From Burhinus oedicnemus (lineage: Eukaryota; Chordata; Aves; Charadriiformes; Burhinidae), in contig VFFE01007078.1 of the NCBI GenBank assembly GCA_008921705.1, forward strand, positions 629,714 through 693,713: a stretch of DNA of 64,000 nt, read 5' to 3'. The notes under the pieces are model-generated. The model had not been told where the DNA came from and did not search any database. It saw only the letters and a list, made by a program, of their open reading frames with translations. Numbering within the stretch: the stretch's first letter is position 1; every line of letters starts with the position of its first letter. The translations under genes were made by a program, and so were the position numbers. This document shows positions 53,701 to 63,395 of the stretch, in pieces.

Positions 53701-53944
53701 TCTCCCCCTCCCCGGCAGCAAGCGCTCCTCCCGCTGCCGCCCGGGAAAGCCCCGGGCCTCCTCTCCGCACGCCCCTCCCGCCCGGCTGCGCGGCGGGGAA
53801 GAGAGCCCGCCGGGTCCCGCAGCCCTATGCCGGGGTTCCGCCAGGCGCTCCCGCCTCGGCGCGGGCCCCGCGGCGCGTACCTTGGCGGAAGGCGGTCAGA
53901 GTCCTGCCCCGGGCTCTCAGAAACGCGTCCCCCTCCGCCGCCAT
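5459..53944 (-). CDS. CPPED1: CPPED1, calcineurin-like phosphoesterase domain containing 1 (whole gene, 4 coding exons)
   Basis: This is the complete minus-strand gene. The coding join is 53944-53881, 43518-43300, 22949-22527 and 5691-5459: 939 nt, 312 residues plus TAG. Human CPPED1 is about the same length (314) and the reconstruction is collinear with it end to end. The product is a cytosolic metallophosphoesterase-fold serine/threonine phosphatase, reported to dephosphorylate AKT1 at Ser473 and to affect glucose metabolism (known of the family, not read here). Metal-site motifs appear in order: D38-P-Q40, G87-D88, G124-N-H-D127, Q202-H203 and G243-H-Y-H246. No signal peptide or membrane segment is visible. 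Introns are 10,362, 20,350 and 16,835 bp, all GT-AG and all phase 1. The start is chosen by match to the human N-terminus (RARGRTL motif), with G at -3 and G at +4. No frameshift or premature stop is present, so the gene looks functional. Confidence 0.97.
5697..5733 (+). repeat. Poly(A) homopolymer, 37 nt (poly-T on the CPPED1 sense strand)
   Basis: There are 37 consecutive A on the plus strand, then G and more A. On the CPPED1 sense strand this is a T run starting a few bases from the exon 4 acceptor, so it forms the polypyrimidine tract. It may be the tail of a retroposon or a slipped T-tract. The length may be imprecise in the assembly. Confidence 0.95.
6340..6545 (-). mobile_element. CR1 LINE 3' end fragment (5'-truncated)
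   Basis: The plus strand opens with CATAGAATCACAGAA, the reverse complement of the CR1 3'-terminal ATTCTATG-type repeat. It continues with GGCTGGAAGGGACCTCAAGG and a later CCACCACTTCCCTGGGGAG block, both hallmarks of the CR1 3' UTR. The element is therefore inserted on the minus strand, the same sense as CPPED1. The inner end is blurred by divergence and a T run near 6510-6520. Confidence 0.9.
11802..11821 (+). repeat. Poly(A) run abutting an assembly gap
   Basis: Twenty A residues run straight into the N block at 11822. The homopolymer probably caused the gap. It could be the tail of an inserted retroposon hidden in the gap. Confidence 0.85.
11822..11871. other. Assembly gap (50 N)
   Basis: Fifty N in intron 3. 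The real missing length is unknown, since a round number of N is often a placeholder. Confidence 0.99.
15225..15480 (+). mobile_element. Old CR1/L3-like LINE 3' fragment
   Basis: A block around 15233-15350 (AAACAAAAGGAGGCGTTTCTTCACA, in shortened form AAACAAAAGGAGGCGTTTC, then a 'gaaactccctcctgcag' part and a 'ttcaaaaatcaactgaac' part) follows the order seen in the 3' region of old CR1/L3-type LINEs. There it encodes nothing and precedes the 3' end. The copy is diverged, so the downstream limit is a guess. It is antisense to CPPED1. Confidence 0.55.
20590..21050 (-). mobile_element. ERV-type LTR (solo or fragment), minus strand, within intron 3
   Basis: Read on the minus strand, the segment TTGACCCAAGCTGGCC ... 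ATACCATGGACGTCACATTCAATATAAAT lines up with the U3 promoter block of the LTR at the right edge of the window (GTGACCCAAAACTGACC ... CATCATGCTCAGTATAAAAG). The spacing to a TATA-like box (20941-20935, TATAAAT) is comparable. GC-rich R/U5-like sequence (20770-20900) follows, then a tract at about 20640-20680 that resembles the end of such LTRs. No internal retroviral coding region is adjacent, so it is probably a solo LTR. Exact ends and target duplications were not resolved. Confidence 0.7.
22527..22949 (-). CDS. CPPED1: CPPED1 coding exon 3 (residues 95-236)
   Basis: The acceptor is TTTTTTTCTGTAG (AG at 22951-22950) and the donor is GCAG|GTATTT (GT at 22526-22525). This 423-nt exon holds the core of the enzyme: [15 protein letters not shown] (N125, H126, D127), [20 protein letters not shown] and [10 protein letters not shown] (H203). 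The frame is uninterrupted. It begins with the GA of a split Gly codon and ends with a lone G (phase 1). Its length is divisible by three, but skipping it would delete the GNHD and QH metal ligands. Confidence 0.97.
23123..23148. repeat. Perfect inverted repeat, 11-bp arms, 4-nt loop
   Basis: ACTTGATAAGG (23123-23133), loop GAGG, then CCTTATCAAGT (23138-23148). It lies about 175 nt upstream of exon 3 on the gene's strand. It is the longest perfect hairpin I noticed in the window. Confidence 0.9.
25373..25420 (+). repeat. Degenerate GATAAAGAA tandem repeat
   Basis: The unit GATAAAGAA recurs four to five times with small interruptions (GATAAAGAA GATAAAGAA GAGGA then GATAAAGAAGT and GATAAAGAAAA). 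It is a purine-rich minisatellite-like patch with no coding meaning. Confidence 0.8.
29865..29930 (+). mobile_element. Possible MIR/CORE-SINE-like remnant
   Basis: The pattern CTTGCTCAGAGCCACAGACA, then GGAACTGG, then AGCCCAGCTCC resembles the 3' half of MIR-type SINEs: a TTGC-CA, CACA-AG, TGG, then AACCCAG-like order. Divergence is high and the match is by eye only. Confidence 0.3.
30500..30570. repeat. Nested inverted and direct repeat cluster
   Basis: AAAATCTAG (30500-30508) and CTAGATTTT (30517-30525) form a perfect 9-bp hairpin. CAGTA-ctaa-TACTG (30526-30539) forms a second one. The unit ATCTAGTGCTTGTACT (30503-30518) recurs as ATCTAGTACTTGTACT at 30541-30556, with 15 of 16 bases identical and a period of 38. 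A third partial unit, ATACTTGTATCAT, follows. Confidence 0.8.
36427..36446 (+). repeat. (GATA)n microsatellite followed by an A run
   Basis: GAGATAGATAGATAGATATA followed directly by about 13 A. A short simple repeat in intron 2. Confidence 0.9.
37480..38780 (+). pseudogene. Decayed CR1 LINE ORF2 copy (endonuclease and RT fragments)
   Basis: Plus-strand frames carry CR1 ORF2 hallmarks in order. They are [20 protein letters not shown] with GFCYRPPN (YRPPN at 37666-37680, endonuclease), then SQTLALMGD near 37735, then the palm/finger start [18 protein letters not shown] (from 38525). Next comes [17 protein letters not shown] (38657-38710) from the RT C-terminal side, and finally a 3'-UTR-like 'aaggttccaacttgatatga' at 38740-38760. 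Stops and frame shifts interrupt it (for example TAA after EVD at 37701). The central RT block, including the catalytic region, is deleted between about 38630 and 38650. The copy is dead and antisense to CPPED1. Confidence 0.85.
39054..39075. repeat. Perfect palindrome, 10-bp arms, 2-nt centre
   Basis: TTCTTGATTA, TG, TAATCAAGAA. It is AT-rich and intronic. Confidence 0.9.
40790..40870 (+). mobile_element. CR1 3'-tail fragment, plus strand
   Basis: TTACTAGATGATCTGTAATG followed by TCCCTTCCAACCCTAACC and CTATGATTCTATGA matches the CR1 3' end (the 'gatgatct ... gtcccttccaaccc ... attctatg' order). The 5' limit is uncertain. Confidence 0.85.
41072..41095. repeat. Perfect inverted repeat, 9-bp arms
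   Basis: AAATTGTAC (41072-41080), six-base loop, GTACAATTT (41087-41095). Confidence 0.85.
41321..41400 (-). mobile_element. CR1 3'-tail fragment, minus strand
   Basis: ATCATAGAATCATTTAGGC then AGACCCTTAAGATCATCAAG is the antisense of a CR1 3' terminus. The fragment lies about 450 bp from the oppositely oriented CR1 tail at 40790-40870. Confidence 0.85.
43300..43518 (-). CDS. CPPED1: CPPED1 coding exon 2 (residues 22-95)
   Basis: The acceptor is a C/T tract ending CTTCTTAG (AG at 43520-43519) and the donor is CCAG|GTAAGG (GT at 43299-43298). The 219-nt exon carries the first two metal-binding motifs of the phosphoesterase: [11 protein letters not shown] (D38, Q40) and [14 protein letters not shown] (D88). 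The segment [15 protein letters not shown] is highly typical of CPPED1. A 20-base assembly gap starts only 22 bases beyond the exon edge (43541), so the branch-point region is not visible. Both flanking introns are phase 1, so the exon is symmetric. Confidence 0.96.
43541..43560. other. Assembly gap (20 N) beside exon 2 acceptor
   Basis: Twenty N follow an A7-G7 homopolymer pair. On the CPPED1 strand this reads C7-T7-CTTCTTAG, the polypyrimidine tract of the exon 2 acceptor. Confidence 0.99.
46180..46345 (+). repeat. Polypurine low-complexity tract
   Basis: Nearly uninterrupted A/G sequence (GAAGAAAGGAGAAACAGAAG and similar) over about 150 bases. It yields a Lys/Glu-rich chance frame on the plus strand, not a gene. 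Confidence 0.8.
48335..48400 (+). repeat. Polypyrimidine low-complexity tract
   Basis: C/T-dominated sequence (TTCTTCCCCTTTTGTTTTTC and CTCCCTTTTCTTCCCTCCTC). It is intronic. Confidence 0.75.
49900..51480 (+). pseudogene. Ancient CR1/L3-like LINE body, heavily mutated
   Basis: Broken plus-strand frames follow the order of a CR1-clade ORF2. There is an A-rich linker region (49930-50270, with KTEKNPD-like and [16 protein letters not shown] pieces). Then come a 'ggggagtgactgcctttgcaccagaggactaggaagacggcc' block (about 50538-50580), a 'ctggcatctgtacaggcaag' block (50641-50660), an RT segment [10 protein letters not shown] (50915-50944) and a 3' block at 51290-51420 (GAGGGAGGCATGACAGAGGA, then a 'cagctaaatctagcaaaaga' stretch). 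Stops and indels are frequent, so it is far older than the copy at 37.5-38.8 kb. Boundaries are approximate. Confidence 0.65.
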
Positions 53945-54180
53945 AGCTCCCGCCCGCCGTACGGCCGCTGCCGAGAGCCGCCGCCTGGCGGGGCCGGCGA
54001 GGGGGCGGCACCGCCTCCGCCGGGGGCGGTGCCTGGGCGCGGGCGGGAGAAACACCGTCGGAGGCCCGGCAGCGGACCTGAGCAAGGCGGCTGGCGGGAG
54101 CGCGGTCGGGCAGCTAGGGAGGGAGAGGCTTCCCTGGGAGAGGCGGGGGCACGGCATTGGCACTGGCAGCCCTCCTCCAT
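52975..54180. promoter_or_regulatory. CPPED1: CpG island and CPPED1 promoter
   Basis: The window is AT-rich except here, where GC content and CpG density rise sharply, peaking at 53380-54150 around exon 1. GC boxes (GGGCGG type) occur near 54003, 54023 and 54042, just upstream of the minus-strand ATG at 53944. No TATA box is placed for a minus-strand start. This fits a TATA-less housekeeping promoter with initiation probably between 53950 and 54100. Long open frames on both strands here reflect lack of stop codons in GC-rich DNA. Confidence 0.85.
53881..53944 (-). CDS. CPPED1: CPPED1 coding exon 1 (residues 1-21 plus 1 nt)
   Basis: ATG is at 53944-53942 and the exon encodes [20 protein letters not shown] plus Q. 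It ends CCAAG|GTACGC with the donor GT at 53880-53879, leaving one G of a split codon (phase 1). The conserved RARGRTL motif anchors it to the CPPED1 N-terminus. The exon lies in a CpG island. The same frame stays open upstream to an ATG at 54358, but that extension has no family support. Confidence 0.93.
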
Positions 54181-57100
54181 ACCCTGAAGGGGTGTTCTCC
54201 AGGTCAGGTTTCACCTTAGCGTTAATTGCACTCACAAAGTTAGCCATCAGCACCAACTGCTCTTCGAGAAAAAACCGCAAAGTTACATGAAAAAAGCGAA
54301 GGCCCGGTGTGTCTCTGCCCCCACCGCCTGCTCTCCGGCCTGGCTCTGCCTTGCCCATGACTGCAGGTAGCCTGGTGGGCAGCTACCACCGCCCACGCGG
54401 CTTCTGTTTTTCTCAGCACCAGGCTACAAGGTCGGGTAATAACTGAAATACATAAATACTGAAATCTGGCCTGGAGTCCCTTTTTGACCTAGCAATACAA
54501 GAAGGATGACACGGTTGTGATTTTCCAGTCCATCAGCCCGCGCCCCGTCATTCTGCAGGGTGCGACATGCAGAGTTCTGAGTGCCTCTTTATTCAGCTTC
54601 TGAAATCTATAGCGAAGCACTCGATATGGTTCCTGTCATCAGCTAAACGCATTCCTATGGCTGGATTATTTTTCCATCTGTAAAATGGGGATATTATCCA
54701 CAAATGAAAACCGTTCATTCCTGCTTGTAAACTGCTTGATGATCATTAGATGGAAAGCGCTAGATGAAGTCTTTTTTATTAAGTCGTTTTTGTCAATGCC
54801 CCTCTTTATGAGGCAGCATTTGGTACATTAAGCAAGTAAATACTAAAGTGAATTTTTGACTCTCAGGTGCAGCTTATCTAAATATCCTGACATCATCACA
54901 GGAACAGGTGATCATGGTCTGATGCTGGAACCGCTCATGCTAATATAAGAGCAATTGGCTGAATGATCCAAAGAGATTTTTGACCTATTTCTTTTCCATT
55001 TTCTTCTCATCTGCTTAATAGGGCTGAGCAGTCATATACCAGAATATATGACTGCTGCATGACTTCAGCTATACTCAGGATGCATTTTGCGAGTGAAATA
55101 CCATCAGAATCAGGTCAAAAAGTGTGGAGAGAACATCACTGTTTTGGCAACACAGCACACTGTAGTTTTGTAGCACCAGCACACCTTTGTCTTAACCTGG
55201 ATGTGTTGCTAAAGGCAACCAGTTTTCTTAACTCAAGGTATGCGCATCTGAAAGACTGAATCAGACCTGGTAGAGATATGGATTCTAAGGTCTTCTGGAT
55301 TTATCTAAATCTCTGTAATTTCACAGCTCTTTTTTTCTAGGCATGTGGGGGGGGCTCTCTTCTACAAAATTCTGTTGTCCGTACTGTATTTGATCTCTTT
55401 GCAGGATGGGTCAGGAATGAGCCTCAGGATGCTCAGCTCTTTTTAGGTGACGAGTATGGTGAGTACGCAGTGTGCCTACATTGTCTCTCTTCAAATGGAA
55501 TCCTCTGATACTACATCAGCTCGAGTATTGTCTACTGTAATAAGGATGTCACAAGAAATTCCCATTTTGTAACTTAAACACATTTTCTTGTGATTTTGCA
55601 GCCTGAGTGCAGAAGTGTTTTCATCTGCAGAAATAAAGGAACATTTGCATATAAACGTGCGAACTGAGGATGGGGAGTGTGTGTGCAGGAGGGGGATTTC
55701 TGCTCTCTCCTGCTTCCTTTCCTCTGCCAAATTTGAAGTATGCATTTTTGAAGCCAAGATCATGGACCAAATGCTATACAGCTAAACACATTTTACTATG
55801 ACTAAATCGTTTAAAGTTACTACTGATCTATGTTAGTTTAATTATAGATTTTCATGGACTTATTCCAGATGAGGCCTAGATAAAGCAGAAGAATTTTGTC
55901 ATAGGACTTGATTTGTTATACAAAGTGTCATGAATATAATGACACTGAATAAATAATTTACAGTACCACGTGTCTGGTCTTATTTATAGAGTATAAATTG
56001 AGAATAATTTTACTAATTTTAAAAAGTTAGTGTGAGCATACAGAGAAGAATATAGCATTCTGGAACAGCATGCAGTATATTGAAAATAAGATAGATGAAA
56101 AGTGAGAAATGGAGGCTTTGAGAAGGAAATGCTTATATAAGGTTTAGCTTAGTAATGACTGTGATTAGAATAGTGCAGATCTGAGGAGTCCAGATCTTCT
56201 AAGACTTATTCTAGTATGCATTTGATCATGCTGCCAGTCCTTGCAGTTCTTAACTTGGAAGTTCTGAAAATCCAGTAGCAGACACTCTACTTTATTTCTT
56301 ACGGCAATTTAATGTATGATTGTATGCACTTCGACAGACCTAGATAAAGTTCTAATAAAACAAGCAAGTAATTCTAAAATTTACTATATCTGACAAGCAA
56401 TTCATATAAAGAGCAAAATAGTCAAAGCAGTGGTTGAAGGAGGATATCCTTTCTCTATTCTCAGCAAATGACAAGAATACAACAAATTGCAAAAATGGAA
56501 GAATGCAAAAGGTGAAAAGGACAGAACAGGCTTCATCTAGACATTGGAATTAAAATTACAAAGCACAGACGGATATGCAGAAACTAAACCATTTTAATCT
56601 TATACATAGAATAGAATGACTATCTGCCATCTGGAATTCAGGGAATGCAATGAAGGTTGGAGGTGTAAACAACACACACAGGATTATCAACATCTGTTTT
56701 CAGTGCGTGCCGATATATATGAGTCCTTGAGGGATAAGTTAGAGAAAAAAAATGGGAATTAATAAAACCTGATGATATAAAAAGGATCACATAATTGTAT
56801 TTATTTAGAGACAATATGGACTTACACACGCTGAAAATAAATGCATACAATGTATCAAGTCTGTTTTCTATTAATCTCTACTTCCAGCTCCCATAAATCC
56901 TGTAACAGGGGAGCATTCCTAGCAGATGTAACATTTTGGAAGGTTTAGCATATGATATCCCTCCTATTCTCTCCAAAAAAGCTAATGGATAAAAATTAGT
57001 AAGTTTTGAAAACTTACAGTAGTATCTCATACTAGCTCACTCCGTCTCTGTCTCCCATTTGATTGCTGGGAGTAAAAGACTCCAAGATGACTATGCCAGT

Positions 57101-58232
57101 ATAAATAGATTGAAAAATCTCAGCCTAAACCGTTACAGAGTATGATAAAATTTAAAGTCTGCTCCTTTGACATTCTATAAGAACATAAACGAATTACTAC
57201 ACTAAAGAGTGCTTATTGATGTTACAAAAAAGGTCCTGTTAATATTGTTCTTGATACCAAATGGCTTTCCATTTTCAAAGGGCCCACAAAGCAATATAAA
57301 AAATACTAAAAATGTTTTGCACAAACCAACTTAAAAAGATTTGTTGACCAGAACCAATATTTTGTTGCTAGGAAGGGAACAATGATGACATTGATTATTT
57401 CCACAGTTAAGAATCCACAATGTAATTGATTTTTATCTGACTCATTTAGTGTGGGCAGGCTCCATTTGTTCAAGAAACCTGTAATATATTCCTTGAATCA
57501 CTGTAACTATGAGAGATATAAAAGTTGATGTAATGAGTTAAACACACTATTTAACTCAATTTGTTTTGCACACTGAATTCCCAATTCTGACACAGATACA
57601 GGTTCTATCTGGATCTACTGGTCGTTTTCAGAAGATGCCTCATTCATTTTGTGTGCTGCCAAATATTCAACAGTTCTACTTTATTCAGGGTGCCTCTGAT
57701 TTTGGATTTCCCTATCCTGAGACTTCATTTTCAGATACACTGAGTACTTGAACCTTTCATTGAGTAACTGAGACCTGGGCTGCCAGCAAATTGAAAAGTC
57801 ATGACCAATAATGACTCCAGTGAATGAGAGAGCTAGACTAGAAGCAATTTTTTGCTTCTGGAGCATATTTTTGACACATCAGGTGTCTATTCCTGAAGAG
57901 CCATGGACGTTTGCGTCATGAGTTTGTATTGAAACTTCTAACACAGAAAAAGTGCATAGGAGTCCAGCAGGGCTAGAGCTAGGTGAAAAAAATCAAGGCT
58001 TTAATTGAACCATCTGCTTCCAAAATTATGCAGAAATTTGTGATTGACTTCCACTTTATCCTGAGCTACCCAACAACTTTCTGACTTAAACGTTCTCCAG
58101 TATTATTCCAGTCAGAATTGGAGAGCATTTACCTACTATCTAAACTTTACGATTCCTGCTGCTCATCAAGACCCGTCCAGTCACAAATGGAAGAGAATTA
58201 GGCATATAAACAGATTTGAAGAAACTATTCAG

Positions 58233-58279
58233 TATATATATATATACACACACACACACACATATATATGTGTATGTGT
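58233..58279 (+). repeat. (TA)n(CA)n compound microsatellite
   Basis: Alternating TA, then CA, then TATATATG/TGTATGTG. A compound dinucleotide repeat with a near-palindromic centre. Confidence 0.95.
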
Positions 58280-60642
58280 TTATAGTACCACAGGCTTCGG
58301 GTGTATACTATGGGACTTGGTCTAAGAAGAAAATCTAGATTTAAGAGCTTTTAATTCACATCCAGATCTAAAATTTGGACTTCTTGGACTTTTCTTATTT
58401 TTGAAAAAAGATTTTCCATTAATGTACAAGCAAAAGTGGCAATTTGGCAGAAGAAGCAGTCTTTAGTTTATGCATCTGTATGCATGACTCTCAGATTCCT
58501 TTCTCCTTCTTTGCTGATAAATGACATTAGAAAAAAAACCCCAAAACCCCAGATGATCATTAACCACAGTTGCTATTTCTGCCAAAAAAATCAAAGCAGC
58601 AGCAATCCTTCAAGTATTAAAATTCAATAAACAATCAGAGTACTTAAATGTTTTTTCAACTAGGCATACAACAAGGACATTTTTGTTTTACTGTTATATT
58701 GGTTAACTCAAAATGCATTGCAAAAGCACTGGGCAAATCCCTTTGTTTCCTTGCTCAAAGCAGAAAATTATTTTTCAGACTGGAAAAACTAATTTTTACA
58801 TTACAGGTGACATGCAAACAATTTGGGTTTTTTGAAAAAATGTACTTCCTTTTTCTTCCTTTCTTATATAAAGAGAATTCATCCTCTTTCACAAAAGGGG
58901 AAATTTTTCTTTGATCACCTAAATTTTAGCAGGCAGGCTCTTTGTAGCTCATTTGTTTAACCAGATATATTTTTGAGAAGCACATGTACATCACCATTCT
59001 GACAGGATATAACAAACGACATAAACGCACGCATCAGATTACTCTGAGGAAAAAAAATAGTCTTAGTGATTAAAAAAAAAAAAAAACGGTGAAAGAGAAA
59101 CCATTGTCATACCACTTTGCAAAGTTGTAGCTTCTGCTACAGGGTGAGGTTTGACACCACAGAAGTCGTGTCTGCCTAAGTGGAAACTGTAGTTATACAT
59201 CAATCAGGCAAGTAAACCTTTTTGTTCATTGGCCTTCATAGGTCCCAAACTACCACTACTCTTCCATCAAAATACAGCCTTACCAATAGATTGCATCAGC
59301 AGTTGAGAGAATCTTCGCTGCCTTAGAGAATTATTTATGTCCACTAAAACCTTCATAGAACTCTTCAACACATTAGTATTCACTCATGTTGTGTGCCAGG
59401 CTTTGCATGTGAAGTAGATCTCAAAATTGACTTTACCATCTGTAATGTCACTAATATAGCAGTCACTGAACTTCCTGGAACAGGATGACTATAAAGGATG
59501 CATCTATTTTGCCACAGATTTCTATAAAACAAAATGTTTTTCAGTAATTAAAGCTGGAGATGAACAAAGAACGTACTCCAGGAGAACCACAGATTAATTT
59601 AAGCATAAATGACCCATTTAAGTTTTTTTTTCACTCAAGTAATGACTGAAGAAAATTAGTTCAGAGACTGATGAAGGATGCTGAATAGGTAATTATTGCT
59701 ATTACAAACCTCTTAGTTTAATTTGTGGGAAATATGATTTGAAAATTAAATAGTACTTGATTTTTTTATGTTTCAGCATGGACTCTCTTTCAGCTGTGTC
59801 TAGCACTTTTGTTTCTCAGAATTTCAAAGATGCTTCCTTTTCCATTAATGATAGTATTAGATAACCAGAAGGATCCATTTTTCAACAGTATTATCTCAGC
59901 AATAAATTACATTTTCCACTTCTTTCAGGTTCCTGGTCTAAAGATCGGTAGGTGTTTTACAGGCCTTGGGTAAAAAGAGATAAAGATCAAATCCGGACAC
60001 AGGTAGAGGCACACAGGGTCTGATTTATGACTGAAAACATAACATGCACCACAAAGCTTCTACTTTCAAAATAATAGATGAAGACAAGACTGTATGCCCT
60101 ACAAGGCAAAAATAATCCACTTGTTTTGCGCTAGCCCTTCACTTCAACTACTGTCCTCCTTCACTGTGTTTGCAATGATTTTTTTCAGATTTCTTCCAGT
60201 TGTACTTATTCATAACAAGTCTATGACAGCAAACACCGTGTGTATTCCCATACTGGTGTTCTTTTAATATTTTAACCTGCCAATATTTTTTAGATCCGTT
60301 ACAAATGTAACAGAGTCCAGTGTCCAAATATAAAAAAGTAGACTTTTAATTGACGATAGAAAAGTGGCTTTCCTGCTCTTTGAATTTATTCTGTTTTTAA
60401 AGCAATGGAGAACTAAAATTTAATTAGTCGAAATATTGCTTGGTCTTATCAATACACTCCTACATTTGCTGAAGGATGATCACAATAAAGATATGTCCCC
60501 TGTACAGCAGGCAAAATAAAGAAATTAACTACAGTGCCTCTTCTCCAGGTGACTTCGAGCCATTAAAGATCATTTTGATGTTTGCCTCTTGGTTGCAGGC
60601 ATGTGCAGTAGAGAATGCACAGAAGCTATATGTTTTGTACAT

Positions 60643-60669
60643 ATTCTTAGCCTTCTGTAGGCTAAGAAT
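60643..60669. repeat. Perfect inverted repeat, 10-bp arms, 7-nt loop
   Basis: ATTCTTAGCC (60643-60652), loop TTCTGTA, GGCTAAGAAT (60660-60669). It is in the upstream intergenic flank. Confidence 0.9.
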
Positions 60670-63395
60670 GAGTGCTACATTCAATGCTTAGCAAATTTAC
60701 TCTGTGGCAAATTTACCCAGTGACTTTGCAAAATGAACTGCTCCATCCCTTTTTGCTTCAGACACCCTCACCTTAAAATAAGATAAAACTGTGACCCTAC
60801 TATTTATGAAGCCTAGACAGGCTTTTTCAACAAGCATGGTGGAGTCATGGAATGCTGTTGTTGAAGAGTTGGTAAATTACATAATGCCAATCCAAAGAAG
60901 TAGAGAGGCTGAAGGCCATTTGTCTATAGGGATGCACTCAACAAACAGAGATGTAACAAGCCACATTTAACCATGGCATGTTGATGACACCCATTTGACA
61001 ACACAGTCTGGCTACAAACCTATGGTCTTGAACTTATGCAATGGTCTTACTTTATAGACTAAGCTACTGGGATGAATGATAAAACAGGAACATCCTAAAA
61101 ATAGTGAAGCACAATTAACATTTTTGTTGAACACAGTGGGATGGATTCATCAACCATAACATTTTTTGAATAATTAACTATGCTGAATTTTTCATAAAAA
61201 AAGCACATTCATACGGTGTAATTATTACAGTGTGAAACACGTTTGAATTAGAACAAGAGAACTTTGTCATTGGGTAGGTAAATTCATAGTGTCAGGAAAT
61301 GTTCTCCTCCCCAGGTTCTAGGAATTATGTGCCTAACATTCTCTTGCAGCACACAGTACAAGCTACTATTAATAATATATCTATAGCTGAACATAAGGTA
61401 TGGAGGGAGTATTTAAAATGTTTAATTATTCAAATGAAGGAATTAATTGACTGTGCCTTTTTTGCAGTTCCACAATATTTCTAAACATTAGAAGAGCTCA
61501 GCATGCTAGGAGGAATATAATAAGTGCCTAGGAGGAAATAAAAACTAAAATAAGTGGAAACTGAAAACTTTCCTAATAACTGAAGCTATGGCATAGACAC
61601 TGTATATGCTGTCATTTGGACTTACATGCATAAATCAAAAACATGATACATTCCTATGTATTTGGGCTCCCGAAGGGAATGAAATCAGGTAAGAAAAATA
61701 TGAGCTTATAATTCCTAGTGGCGTGTAGACTGGTGGTGGTTGCATATTAACAACCTAGCCAAGGCTCTTGCAGAGATGGCAAGATTGCTGATTGGTGTTG
61801 CTATTTACCAATTAATTTTAATATCAAGAAAATATAAATTTACTTTTATTTTCTTTAAAATAAATCTGTAGCACATGCAAATCCACAGTAATATGAGTGG
61901 TTATGCATGTGTCTCTTCCCTATAAATCTTTTTTATTTTACTGTCTTGTCATGAATGGAAGAAATCTTTCCAGGGAAAAAGTACATCACATTCTACTGCT
62001 TATAAATGTAGCACAAGGCCTTGATCCTTGGTGTTTAGGCTTAGACTTTCAAGGGGTGTCTCCTTACTCCCATTTCACAATGAGTTCCATAACTCAAAAT
62101 GTTTTCAGAGAATGCAGTGACCTTTTGAGTTGCAGATGCTATAGGAATTATATTGTACTCCAGTGAAAACCTTGAAGAAAGGCCTTGAATATGAACAAGT
62201 AATAACTGATTGGAGAGCCAATGGAGTGTATCTAGTGTTGGTGTAGTACTCATACTTGTCCTGCCACTTCAGTTTTGAAGAGCAAAGTGCAGTCCGAATG
62301 ATTCACATTTAGGCTTTCCATGACAACTGTGAGCAAGATGATATTCTGCTCACCAAAGAACCTCTTCTTTCTTTTTCTGTTCTTCCTCATACAAATCTCA
62401 AGTAGCTTCTTCATCTCTTATTAATCGTTTCTGTTAAATAAACAAAACAAAAACAACAGAAAGAAACCAGGGAGAAGTTCTTCTTATGCTGAGAAGGTGA
62501 AAGTAGGATTCAGAGTCCAGATTCTTGACTTGATTAGGAAGAGGCACCTGCTTGCTATCTTCTGCTAGCTGTTTAACTGCCACACAAGACCACTGGGTGA
62601 GACAGACCTCTCTGATCAGCACTTCATTGTTGGTTGTCATGTTTTCCACTCAGTATGCAGACTTTCAGGTTCATCCTTCTGAGGCATCTAACTCTCTGTA
62701 TGTCCTATAAAGAGAGCTTACGTATCTGAGTCTGCATTTGAGATTCTTCTCTGAAAGACAGGCATTATGGAAAAACAGTTTAAAGTCATGCATTTGGAAC
62801 AGAGTAACTGGGTTTGGGGATATGTATATACTATATATAGACACAAAATATGCATATAATGTGTAAAAAGTGTGATGAATCTGATTCAGTGAGTGAAGAT
62901 CTTGATGTACTATGCCTATTTGACATACAAAATGTGATGTAATACTGTATCAACAAGCTGCACTTCACTACAATATTTACTTCTGTATATGACAAATTTC
63001 TTTCATTCCCGATTCCAAAATGATGATACCTTTTTACCTTCATCAGTTCTCAACTAATTCTAACCTAGTCTCATCTGCCGCCATATTGTTTGATTATTTC
63101 TGCAAAAAGTATTAAAGAACTCTGAATTGGTGAGAATTTGCCAGTGATGCACTTTTGGCAAAGTAGCATTCATTATTATACTTCCAAGCTTACCTAGATG
63201 GAGATCATCACATTCCTTGCTGGAATAGGCTGATGGGAAAGCAATTATTCTGTTTGCCTCTCTAGAAATCTTCAACGCTAATTTGGCTCAAGAGAAGGTC
63301 AAACTTAACTGGAAACCAGGTTGCTTTACATATTTATTTTCAGGCAAGCTATAGTCGAAGTTTAAATATTGTTAAATATAAAATGTATAGCCATA

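Larger units (their letters stand above)
43519..53880 (-). other. CPPED1: CPPED1 intron 1
   Basis: A 10.4-kb phase-1 GT-AG intron. It includes the 20-N gap beside exon 2, a GC-richer block (45740-45960), a polypurine tract (46180-46340), a pyrimidine-rich tract (48330-48400), an old CR1/L3-like LINE body (about 49900-51480), and the intronic part of the CpG island (from about 52975). Other parts are AT-rich and show nothing recognisable. Confidence 0.9.
54181..63395. other. Upstream intergenic region; no gene seen
   Basis: AT-rich DNA behind the CPPED1 promoter. I see only short chance frames, a TA/CA microsatellite (58233-58279), A-runs (59071-59086) and a 10-bp hairpin (60643-60669). In human, SHISA9 lies on this side of CPPED1, but no exon of it is recognised here. 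Confidence 0.6.

Noticed and set aside
53649..54011. Other long minus-strand frames around exon 1
   Set aside because: Overlapping out-of-frame readings of the CpG island. Only the frame giving the RARGRTL motif matches CPPED1.
53294..54187. 297-codon plus-strand open frame
   Set aside because: It lies inside the CpG island, where several frames on both strands are open. Its product is Arg/Pro/Ala/Gly-rich with no recognisable domain, and it runs antisense across CPPED1 exon 1. GC-rich DNA lacks stop codons.
54900..63395. Possible SHISA9 exon in the upstream flank
   Set aside because: Synteny would allow it further along, but no frame here shows the cysteine-rich Shisa pattern or suitable splice sites.
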